From Plantago major (taxonomy: Eukaryota > Streptophyta > Magnoliopsida > Lamiales > Plantaginaceae): DNA of 64,000 nucleotides. Under the pieces are notes generated by a model. It saw only the letters and a program-made list of their open reading frames with translations, was not told the DNA's origin and made no database searches. Numbering within the stretch: the first letter of the stretch is position 1; each line of letters starts with the position of its first letter. Positions 12,938-27,692 of the stretch are shown here, in pieces. Location: positions 1-64,000 of the forward strand of contig JAIFAC010000227.1 in the NCBI GenBank assembly GCA_026545765.1, written 5' to 3'. Made by a program: the position numbers and the translations under genes.

Positions 12938-13640
12938 ACTGGACTAGTTTCAGTTTTTCTTCAGAATGGGTCGCCACGCTTCAAGGCAACCTCTATCTAT
13001 AATGATCCATCTTGGCCAGTTCAAGCTCGAGAAACAGAATGATTTCTTCACTTTCGAGAACAGCTTCATGTCTTATACTTTCCTAGCTCTTTTCAATGTC
13101 ATTACCTGGTAATTATCACATGTGCTAGATTTGTAAAACAGGCGGCAAGTATGATGATAGTTAATCACTGATGTATGCTCATCAGTTGGTCCTGTGGTAC
13201 ACTCGGTACTACTGTGTTCAGCAAAAAGAGTTCGACATTCTGTTAAATTTGTGTCGAACTCTTTCGTTAAACTCATTGCTGCTAACTCAATGTACAGAAT
13301 GTGTTAAACTCTTTTGCTAGTTGAGCATAGTGGTACTGAGTGTACCAGAGGACCATCTGATGAGCAAATATTCGAGCGTTAACTATCATGATATCAGACA
13401 TACTGGCCGCCTGTTTTACAAATCCAGCACATGTGATAATTACCAAGTATAAGAAGAATGACATTGAAAAGAGCCAGGAAAGTATGAGACAAGCAGCTGT
13501 TCTCGTTAGCGAAAGTGAAGAAATCATTCTGTTTCTCGAGCAGCGAGACTCGATCACCAAGATTGGATCCTGATAAGACAGGTTGCGCTGAAGCATGGCG
13601 ACCCATTCTGGAAGAAGATAAAGAAACTCCAGCGAACTCT
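12938..13640. repeat. Large imperfect inverted duplication (hairpin)
   Basis: The left arm (about 12938-13245) and the reverse complement of the right arm (about 13296-13640) match along roughly 300 bp. Shared stretches include CAGAATGGGTCGCCA, CTCGAGAAACAGAATGATTT, CTCTTTTCAATGTCATT and GGTAATTATCACATGTGCT. The spacer is about 50 bp. It holds a second, perfect small palindrome, AAAGAGTTCGACA (13225-13237) against TGTCGAACTCTTT (13252-13264). The right arm keeps longer open frames on the minus strand and is probably the less decayed copy of some coding sequence that I do not recognise. A transcript would fold into a long hairpin. Confidence 0.8.
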
Positions 13641-14246
13641 GCACGGAAACTGATGGCAGATCGGTTCAACAATCACAGACTGAACACCGTTTCATTTGAA
13701 CTTGGAAGATTATAACTGCAAATGTGCAAACATTCTTGTGTTGAGGCAGTTCTTTGAAGTTAACTATCAAAGTTTCAATAATGTTCACTATTAGTGACTT
13801 GTGTTGTGAACTTATGTTTTAGCAATATATGCAGGTATTTGAAGTACCCCTTCCTGGAAGAGTTACTTGTGGACTTTTATTCTATTTTAGTTTTTCCTCC
13901 TAAGGATTTGGATACAATTCTTTTTATGCACTTTCAGATTTTGTAATAACTTGATTCTTATGTATGAGAATGTAAAAATTGAATTTTGCATCAGATTTGT
14001 GCTCATATTTGCCATGAAGGGAAAGCAAGCTCATGTTTCTGTTCAATTTGTTTCTGTTACATCTGGTTACATCATTGGCTAAAGCGCAATTTTGTAACCT
14101 ATAAGGGCATCCCACCAGGCCCCAGTAAGCCAGTTTGGGCTGATTTATCAGATTCCAATATTAGAAAGAAAAGACTATTAATCAACCATTGGAGATTATA
14201 CACATTCCTATTCAGGTATTTGAGGACTGTTATTACAGATGACTAC
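13641..14246. other. Spacer, nothing recognised
   Basis: No coding, repeat or RNA feature supported. The plus-strand open frame at 13986-14486 has no recognisable domain and overlaps the cyclase exon relic on the other strand. Confidence 0.3.
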
Positions 14247-14310
14247 CTCCAACAACTCCGAATCTCCTGCAAGTTCCCATATACAGCTAAGGTAAACCAC
14301 CATTTTTGCT
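14247..14310 (-). pseudogene. Orphan oxidosqualene cyclase exon (relic)
   Basis: The minus strand reads AGCAAAAATGGTGGTTTA followed by a degraded GCTGTATATGGGAAC and TTGGAG|GTAGTC. This is the same exon as 21199-21255 of the cyclase gene (family motif NGGLAAWEPAGSSEWLE). It keeps a good TTGCAG acceptor (14311-14316) and a GT donor, although the exon has grown from 57 to about 64 bp. Neighbouring cyclase exons were not found, so this is a remnant of a duplicated or deleted cyclase gene between the two F-box copies. Confidence 0.6.
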
Positions 14311-15004
14311 CTGCAACAGTTCATACATGTAACTTAGTGCAATATTTGAAGCAATTTCAGTTCTTGGATACTTTTCTACTTGAAATGCTCTACTATACTT
14401 TGCTACGCCCTTTGTACCTTTTTAGAAGCTTAAAGAGTAGCGATACCAATCTGAATTATTCAAGAATTCTGAACATGCCTCGGTGAGAAATCAAAATTGT
14501 TAAGGAGAAAAAGGTTTGATGCTCTCCTCTTAAAATTGTTTAAACTTTAAAGCGTTCACCATAACCAAGTGTAAAGGAGAGCAATGGAAATAAAACTTTT
14601 GGTATTTAATATTTATCATATTAGGCCGGTAGGATCTCCTATATACAGAATTCTACTGTTCAGCATAATTAGCTTGTAAATATTACCAGAGAGATCACTT
14701 CGGTTTTGTACAGAATAACCACACGCTGCTGACACGCATGAGCTTTCTTAAAATCATTTTATTAATGAAATGTTGAGCATGTTTATCATACAAACAATCT
14801 ATGAGCTCAATCCATATCTCATAAAACAAAACTATGTTTTCATACAAACAATCTATGAGCATGTTCATTCTCATACACCAAAACTGACATGTCTGAATGA
14901 CATGCTTAAGCTTATCATAAGGGCTTGGCTGTTGTCAAGTCTTTGTAAAAATCAATACTGTGGGAAAAATTCCTAATCTACACTGGGAAGAGGGGGTTGT
15001 TAGA

Positions 15005-15150
15005 CTTCAACAGAAGTAACATCAACAACATGTATCTGACTAGAACTACAAAAGCTACTGGGATATATGAACTGAACCATTGTATTTTATCCGAAGCCAA
15101 GACTTGATATTTTATCCAAGACCTGTTTTCGCGGATATACTGGGAAAAGA
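15005..15150 (-). repeat. Relic copy of the terminal exon of F-box copy 2
   Basis: The sequence repeats the terminal exon at 15201-15300, with AAGACCTGTTTTCGCGGATATAC, CAACAGAAGTAACATCAA and ATCTGACTAGAACTACAAAAGC in order, but lacks a usable frame. This mirrors the relic at 6434-6600 behind copy 1, so the exon iteration predates the segmental duplication. Confidence 0.55.
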
Positions 15151-15200
15151 GAATTGTTAGGCTTCTTTAGAAATGCATCAATGTGTGTATCTTAGTAGAA

Positions 15201-18056
15201 CTACACTAGCTGCTGGGATATACGAATTGCAACAACTTTGCCCTCTTTCCCAGCTTTCATGACATGGTATTTAATCTGAAGACCTGTTTTCAGAGGTACA
15301 TTAAAGATACAATTAGAATTACTCCTATTATCTTGAAATCACAGATTTGCAACATCAGCAACACGATAACATTGTTCAACTAACTAAGCCATCTGACTGA
15401 CACTAAACAGACACAAAGTGGACAACAAACTGAGTTAGTCCACTAAGAGATTTGTGCTTATATGGAGCAAAAATAAGGCAAGGCAGTGTTACCTCATTAT
15501 CAGAGAGTTTAAAATTTACCTTCATTCAATTGCAAATTGGTGCTCACCGCAACTGCATTCAGTGTTATCATTGCTTTTGGCTGCCAGTCATTTTTATTTC
15601 CCACCCATGTCTTGAGATTAAGAATATCTGAAATTCAATTAAAAAGAATGCCTAGGATAAGGAACTTAGCTCATCTAACTACCACAGGACATCTCGAGGT
15701 AAACTTGCAACAGTAGATACTAGATAGCTATGGAAGATAAATTAATAAATTATATGCCACGAGAATTATGTACCAGAAGTAGATCGATTATTGAGATGCT
15801 TGATGTCAAAAATCCCACCAGAAGCTGCATCAGCCTGCTTCTGGATGAGGTAGCTTCCTAATAACTCATACTCCCAGCTCCCGTTTAGATATCCCTCACA
15901 AGAAGAGTTCAATATGCCTTGCTTCCAAAGTCTGCATTGTTCCTGTTGCCATAAACTAGAGTGTTTAGAGAGTCCAAGTTACTGGTGTCAACTGACAGAT
16001 GATTTCTTTCACCCACATGCACGTAATGGCTACAGGAAATAATTGTGTTTTGAAGAAACATAAGCACTTGTATTTACTTAAAATCGTCCTTTAATTAATA
16101 CTTCAAACATGCAACAAGCATAGTTATATGGGCATTTAACAGATTCATAAGCACTTGTTTTACTTCAAATTATGCTTTTAATTAGTATCTAAAACATAAA
16201 GCAGTCAATGTGTAGCAAAATAATGAGATGAAGTGTGCAATGATTTGATAGCTCATGATTTAACTCACCTCACATGTTTCTAGGTCACAAACGGGACATC
16301 GAACAAGCTGAATGTCTTCAAACATGACCACGCTTGAATTTGCAGGAGAGTTAAGACTATAAACAGTGAAGTAATAACTTCAAATTCCACAATGAGCTAA
16401 AGAAAATTAGATTACCAGCAATCCAGATTCCAGTTTTAATATTGCATAACACACAGTTGCCATTTTTCTCCAACATTTTTCAACTATCTCTTCCTGGAAA
16501 TTTAGGGTGCAATTAGACTTCAGTCAAGAATGCAACATCTGAGTCAAGAAGAACGCCCAATTCGTGATCCAATCTGCTTTTATAGATAAAATACAAAAAA
16601 TAAGTCTGTGTATGCATATTAGACACAAGATTGTTATATCCTCAAAGACAGCTGAGGCAGTGCACAGGTAAAAACTGTTACAGGCACACACACTAAAGGA
16701 GAAATGTGATGAGATTTTTACTCAGTAGCTAATCTTGCACGGCTTAGCCCGGATATAATAGTCATGTGTTTGTATAATTTATCACAAATGTTGGCTCCTA
16801 AGCACATCCATCCATACAGGAAAGGTTATCATGCTATCTACTCAGTGTCAGTTATTATTAATCTTTCAGAACAAAGCTAAAGGTTTATGTAACATGGCCA
16901 CTTATCAGGAGTTCACGCAGACTACAAAACTAAACTTCATTTGATAAATGATACTATACCAATCACACACATTTAATAATTTCATCAAACGCCAATGAAA
17001 TAACAGCCTGAAAAAGAAGTAAAAACTAATTCAGGAAAGTTCATTTACCGAGATGCTTCTCGTTTTCATAGAAACTGTACGAGTGACTTCCATCTGCAGA
17101 GAATAGATAATTAACTATCTGACATAACTAAACAGTATATCTCCATTTGTCAAATTTGGTGGAGCTTCAAAGAGTCAGAGGTTTCACCAAAACTGAGGCA
17201 TAGAGTTCATCCATTTGAACTCAACTCTGCCAGGTCAGGGACCTGAAGATCACGGAGACATGCATATTTCCACACACTCTCCTCCATCATTACACGGTGA
17301 AACCATTTGCAGGTAGCTGCAAGCATCACCAGAGACTTCCCATCCATAAACTTAGCAATTGCTGTCCATACATCCTCTTCATACCTAAGTCAGCACAAAT
17401 TAGAATAAGTTAAACGAAATGATAATCACATCAAAGATAGAAAGCGAGACACAGAGTCTTACCTTAAAACATTTCAGCAAATAGTATCATATTCAAACAT
17501 GTAATCTATCGACAAATCGAAAACACGCCAAACAAAATAAGATGAAGCTCTCAGCAGTATAATAGCCACGTCAAAGTTCATTAAACATCAGAATCATCAC
17601 CATTCAATTAACATAGCTCATGAAATCAAATCAATAGTATAAGCTTACTCCAACGTTGCTACAATTTCGATCAGTTCATCTCAGAAAACTAAATCAACCT
17701 AAATAGCTCGCCAGAGCTTTGAACACTCGTTTATTAAACTTCCAACCGTACACGCATTCAATGTCGCAATAATAGAAGACATTATAACATGAACAGAAAC
17801 GTTTCCAGATCTATTCCATCGACATCAAGCATAAACATAACTCAGCCACCTGATCTATCCTAACAGAGATAATTGAAACATACATTCAACTGTCAATCGC
17901 TACAGAATCATCCGATCAAAAAACGAATTCAACTATTTACAGATCTCAAAATTCATATTCATACCAGCTGAAAAGCGATTGGGGTGCGAGGTAGGAGGAT
18001 ATCCGAGGTGAGCAGCAGCAGTGCAACGATCTAGCTTTACGCAATCGCTTCCCCAT
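15201..18056 (-). pseudogene. F-box protein, At3g61730-like, copy 2 (broken)
   Basis: Starts at 18056 with MGKRLRKARSLHCCCSP, parallel to copy 1. The F-box exon (about 17200-17387) reads YEEDVWTAIAKFMDGKSLVM but loses its frame after CLRDLQVPDL through small deletions. Later exons are recognisable near 17045-17095, 16435-16560, 16268-16320, 15780-15950 and 15520-15630. Several carry single-base losses. The terminal exon keeps the family ending KAGKEGKVVAIRISQQLV followed by TAG at 15201-15203, so this copy preserves the family C-terminus better than copy 1. Probably a pseudogene unless the indels are consensus errors. Confidence 0.65.
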
Positions 18057-18060
18057 TCTT

Positions 18061-19250
18061 ATTTTCTCCTTCGGTTTGAATCTCTGTGAATACGAACCTG
18101 AGCTGAATTGTGCAGGTTATGTGATTTGAATGTGTGACGAGGTGAAACAACGAAGAGAATCAGTTGAGATTTTTCGATTTGAAATTTGGGGAGAATATAT
18201 ATAGTAGCGGGAAGGCGATTATCTTCTGCTTCGCGGAAAATCATTTTAGAACAGAAAATGATAAAAGCAAAATTATCTTCTGCTTCGCTGAATTATGGTT
18301 CTCTTTACCGGTTCAGACCGGAGTGAAGTGAAATGGTTCTAGACCGGCTGGTATAAAATTAGAGTATCCGAACCGGATTTTAAAACCCTAGCTTACTTTA
18401 TCGTGAACGAACAAAGCCCTAGAGACTCGAAAATTACCGGCAAAGAGATAATATTTTTATCTACTATGCTAATTTTTTCCATGAATTTCTGCATTTATAT
18501 GGTATATTGAAGCTGTTGATTCAGTTAAATTTGTTTGATTATGGTTTGGTATTTATTTGCATTTATGTTTCGTTTTCATTTGTTTTTAATAAAGTGCTTC
18601 GTTTTGGTACTGTTTGTATTGATGAGACTGGAAGATGGAGATGATGTAGTAGTAACATAGTAAAAGGTCTGAGCAGGTAGCAAAAATGGAAGCTAGGTGT
18701 ATATGTAATGTACAATTGATTTGGGAAAAATGTAAGGAGAGTATAAGCTCTTATTGCTCCTTGTTTGAGTTATTGCATTGGGTATTGCTACGGCTCTTCT
18801 TGCATAGCAAAATCTTGATTGATGGGGTTTAAAGAAAAAGGCGATTGGGTTGCATTCTAGCATTGAATGACAATCTAGACTTTGCCCTACACTTGTTCTG
18901 TTTCTCAGCTGCCATTTTGCTGCCTGCATTGATAATCAACCTTTATGCTGATCCTTCATTCCAGTATTGAAAAGGAATTTAACTGCTTGAAACTTGCTCG
19001 ATTTCAGCTAATTTGCTTTTTCTGAGTTTTTGTTTGTGAGAAGTTTAATATTTAGCTTCACTTTTGGGCTTGTATGCAGCTATTTGTTTTATGTGCATGT
19101 CAGTTAACAAACTTTTATGGTTGTATGAGTTTCATGTTGTGGTGTTATATTGTGTAAATGTAGACTATCAATCTAGATGATGCTTGTGCATCGTTGGTCC
19201 ATCAGACAGCAAAGATCAGTGTTAGACTGTCATCCGTTAGCTTTTCATGG
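18061..19250. other. Spacer between F-box copy 2 and the cyclase
   Basis: No gene supported. The first 200-300 bp should contain the promoter of F-box copy 2. The rest is T-rich on the plus strand, and the short open frames lack recognisable motifs. Confidence 0.35.
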
Positions 19251-19740
19251 TTAATTGCAATTTATGCTGAACCAGATTCATTCTTCTTTTTACTGTATTC
19301 ATTGATGCTATTATCTTTCTCTTGATGCAATTTTCTGTTTGCTCGGTTACTGTCTTAAGCCTCTTGATATTTGATCATGGTGAACTGCTCCTTATGATCA
19401 TTCTAGAACTTCTTCATAGCAACAGAAAAGTAAATAAAACATTACAATAAGGTACTGAACTTGTAGCTGTTTCTGATGTTTTTGGTTGATTGCAATTTAT
19501 TCTGAAATCAGATTCATTCTTTGTTCTGTAGTGTTTATGATTGATGATATTTCCTTTTTATTTTCATATGATCTCTGAATTTCTGTTTGCTCAGTAACTT
19601 TCGCCATAAGCCTCTCGGTATGGTCAACTGCTCTTTATATAGTCATTCTAGAATTTCTTGAAAGCAAGATAAAAGTATACAAAACTTTCTTTTATTCACA
19701 AGGACACTTACAATAATGTACTTAATAACTTTTGACAATT
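19251..19740. repeat. Two diverged ~235-bp tandem repeats behind the cyclase
   Basis: The order TTGATTGCAATTTAT..CTGAA, CAGATTCATTCTT, TTTCTGTTTGCTC, AAGCCTCT, CTGCTC.TTAT, TCATTCTAGAA and TTACAATAA occurs once from 19251 and again from about 19486. The repeat lies 3' of the minus-strand cyclase gene. Confidence 0.6.
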
Positions 19741-19905
19741 TTCTTGTTGAACTAACTTATTTATACAATCGTACCAGAGTATAACACTATACATTTACTA
19801 GTATTTCTTTAGGTAAGCAGGAAACTATGGCATTTACTTAAATATGTATATTAACGAACCAACATATGATGTTTACTACTTTTGACTCTTTACTGGAATT
19901 TGTTA

Positions 19906-23892
<3,987 letters not shown>

Positions 23893-26800
23893 GCTTGTTG
23901 GTGTTTTCTTTCAAGAGAACTGTAAATTTACTTTTCAGGTTAGAAGTCTTAAAACAAGATGATTCTCTTAATATCTGCGGCACATGTCAGAATCCACAAA
24001 ATGTCAGAGGATCGCGATTGTTTGTTTCTGGCTATAATTAATAACAGAATAAATCACTAATCCAATCCTAACACTTTCTTTCCCTGTTTTAAGCCAAATT
24101 GTAGGTGAATGCATGTTACATGTAGATCAATCTGAATCATGTACTGTTATCATATATTACATGTGATTCATGGATACACGAAATCTGTAGTTGGAAAGAG
24201 TTGCACATATATAGAAAAAGAATAACAGAAAGACAGCCATGCACTTCCAGTACCAAAAATTACATGCACTTAGTATAGAAGGACATGCATATTGAGAAAA
24301 CCAGATAGATACCTGAGTTTGAGAATATGGTTAATGAGAAAGAACAGTTGAGTTTCTTATATAGTTAAAGAAATGAGTAATTAGGTAAATATTGCAGTGG
24401 TGCTTGAACTCCTTTTGAGACTTGGAAAGTTAGGAGAAATACCAGAATGCAAGAGAAGATTTGGAGTTGATAAAAGAAGGAAGAAGATTTGTATATATAG
24501 GGTAGCTAGCGAGTGTTGTTGGGCTGTCACATTCAAATCATTAAAAATATATGAAATACTAACTCATTGTTTTACTATCTTTCCACTTTTACTTTAATAT
24601 GTCAATCATAATTAATTTTAACTATTCATTACTCTTAAAATATTATGATAAAAAGTTTAACAACAGTATATAATGAAAATTTAAACTGGTAATATTTATA
24701 ATATAATTCTATTAAGTATTAAATAATTATATTTTTAAAGTAAATTATAGTCCAAGTTAGTTGTGATTAATCGTAATAATAAAGTAAATATTCTAAAAAA
24801 AGATGGAGTGGTTGTTTTAAACCCAAAAGTATACCTTCATTCCTATAACTTCATACATTGGTTAATGCAATTTTACGCGAAAATTAAAGAATGATAATAT
24901 ATAAAACGTAAAAAGTGTATTTTTAAGAAATCACGTAATTTGAATGTAAAGTTGAGATTGCTTATTATTTATCGCCAGAGTAGTTTTTTTTAAAGAATGT
25001 AAGCTTTCTACAGACGCTTAAAACGATAAATGTAAGCTCATGAGATAGAGGCAGACTATTTGAATATTGGCATGTGTGATGTTATCCGATTTTTTGTCAC
25101 GAGTGAGCTTCATTTTTTATATTATTTGTCAGTCAATCAGCGAGTCATAATCGTGGAACGCGACCTAGTGTAGTTTATATTGGTTTCAGATACACACCAA
25201 CACACACAAGTCAACAATTAATCGGCATGACACGGTGTTTAGGTTATTTCCAACTAGATATTAGACATACTATAGTTTCATTTAGAATTAGTGACGAGTC
25301 CGTTTTTAATATAAAATGTTTTAGTAGATGTATAAATTTTTAAAATATAAATGTTTGTAGTTAAATCCTGGTAAAGTAATATATTTTGGTAAAGTAATAT
25401 ATTTAGGATCGACTAAAAACATTCATTTTGGTTGTGAGTTATTCTTTATTTGATATATGAATAATTAGAAGTTGGTGGATCGAATTAATATATTCAGGGA
25501 TTGAGGATGAAATCTCTAATTTACATTAGAGATGGTGAACATCTTTTCAACTATCCTAGTGACAATGGTCCCGTTGTGGAATGGGCGGAAAATTATTGAA
25601 TAGATCATGAAGAATAGTGAGTATGGAAATGATTTTGAACCAGAAGATGGTTACGGTATTCCCAGTTTCCCACTTTGTCAACAAATAATGTATGAGAATC
25701 TAGCTATATGGTTATAGTCGGAAATATTTAATTTTTACTTAAGATTACCTTCATAGTGAAAGTTTTCCTAGAGATGTTGACTTCGATCAGAATTACTCAG
25801 AAATTACATTAAAAAGATAAAATAAAGTTATATTAGTAAAATATACTTAATTTATTTTCATAATATAATTTTATTATATTTTTTGTCATGTATTGAAATA
25901 ATTTACTACAAAGTCAAAAAAGTTTCTTGCGTTTTTAAAAGACCTATAATATTATATATGGATATAAAAAACTATGTTTCGTTATCGATGTTTTATGTAA
26001 ACCTATAATGTCTTTATCAGTATATTTTATTTTCGCATTGGCAATTCGACATTGAATGTTGTTTTGTATCATCAGCTATTGTATGTGTGAATGTTAGTGT
26101 TTTAAAATAAAATATGAAGTAGTATCTAATACAGTACGTTACAGTTATATTAAACATGCGTTATATGAAGCTAAATTTGTGATGTTTGTCGATAAATATC
26201 ATGTAATATTGTTCTTGTCTTTTGGAAATACGATATCTAAACAAGTTTGTATTTCAATAATACATTATCACAAATTAAGTCTTGGAAGATACAGCATTAG
26301 TGAGTAGCATGGGAAAAACTGATGTTCATACATATAAATATAATGTTTATCAATAATTTTTTTATGAGCAAATATTGTATGTGTATATATCACACCATTA
26401 CTTTTAATAAAAATCTCTAATATTTCTGACTATAAGCATCATGTTCGTCGGGCCCTTTTAATCTCTCTATAAAATCATCTCCTGGATATTGCCTCGTTTT
26501 CTTCGTCTAATATAATCAATGAATCAGAAGATAAAATGTAATCGAATTGATCCGAATCAATCAAATTAATGAAGCTTTTTCGTAAGAATAGATCCTAACT
26601 AATAAGTAATTAACACAATAATTAAAGTAGACCGACGGTGTTTATGATGCAAGTGTGATTGGTGCTTGGTATGACGCTGCAGCGATGGATATAAGTCATT
26701 CTCATAGTACTGTGATACTTTTTATTTTTTCTTTGTTAGAAGAAGATTCGAGGATTTGGCAGTGACGCTCTTCAACTTTCTCCATCTTAATTAGTAGGGA

Positions 26801-27640
26801 ACGAAGTTGGTCTCTCCACTTATCCATTTATTTATCGATCATGAAAAACGATTCGACAAATCAATCAAACGTTACGCGTACATCACAGTAACACACACTT
26901 TTGACGAAAATAAAATGCTAAGCTTTGTCTACATGTGCAATATATAGTATATAGTGTACTCGTTTTCCACTTTTCCCACACAACGCTTGATAACATTGAA
27001 TTGCACCATTAGTCCAACAAAACAAATCAATACTATCTGAAAACATTCAAACAGCGTGAATATGATATTTTATATGATATTTTGTCCCGCTTATTATTCT
27101 TATTATTTGGATGTAGAATTGTGAGATTCTTAAAATATCAATTTTTGTAGGGTTATTTTATGGGAGTACAACTGTACAACTCTTTTCAAAATTGATAATT
27201 TTAAGAATTGGCAATGTCGATAATTAGTTGGTCGCTTATTGGTATTTTTCATTTACTACGAGGCCAATTTGATGTTGGTAATTTGTTACAAATCTGTTGC
27301 TACTATCAACAAATTACTTTTGTTGGCAAAATTTGTTGGTGTTGTTGGTCGAGGTAATTATCTACAACAATGTCCCAATGAAAATTGTTGGAAACTAATT
27401 TTGTTATTATTGTTGATGTATTGTTGGTATCCTTTGATTTATTTTATGAGATTAATTTATCGTTGGTATTTTGATGCAATTGCTAACGCCTAACGGCAAT
27501 AGAATTTGTTCCGCTGGAATTTCTTGGTCGGTGTTGTTCAGTTTGTTTTAGTGATTTAAGGAGGTTTTGTAAATTTTAAAACAACATGTCATTATCAGTA
27601 ATGATAAAAGTTGTTTTGGGTATTGATGAATTTCAATGAG
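23893..27640. other. AT-rich spacer, no gene
   Basis: The first few hundred bases upstream of 23892 should hold the cyclase promoter; AAGAAGATTTGTATATATAGGG-like sequence near 24490 is on the plus strand only. Beyond about 24550 the sequence is very AT-rich with short stop-dense frames. A small direct repeat (GGTAAAGTAATATAT, twice, 25370-25402) is visible. No transposon ends were recognised. Confidence 0.35.
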
Positions 27641-27643
27641 TGG

Positions 27644-27692
27644 AAAGTTGTATACATGAGATTTTTTTAAAAAATCTCATGTATACAACTTT
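27644..27692. repeat. Perfect 49-nt palindrome
   Basis: The arms AAAGTTGTATACATGAGA plus a T-run and the exact reverse complement are separated by a single base in a T7/A6 centre, giving 24-bp arms. It would form a stable hairpin in either strand. It could be the scar of a small inverted-repeat element; no target duplication was identified. Confidence 0.85.

Larger units (their letters stand above)
14600..18060. repeat. Segmental duplication of the F-box locus
   Basis: The block matches 6120-9430. It includes the downstream flank (CAGCATAATTA.CTTGTAAA, then AGAGATCACTT, then ACATGTCTGAA near 6160-6340 and 14660-14905) and all exons of the F-box gene. Inside the flank, 14785-14865 also carries a short internal repeat (CATACAAACAATCTATGAGC, twice). 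Confidence 0.75.

Noticed and set aside
13986..14486. 166-codon plus-strand frame
   Set aside because: No recognisable domain. The part at 14247-14310 is explained by a cyclase exon on the other strand.
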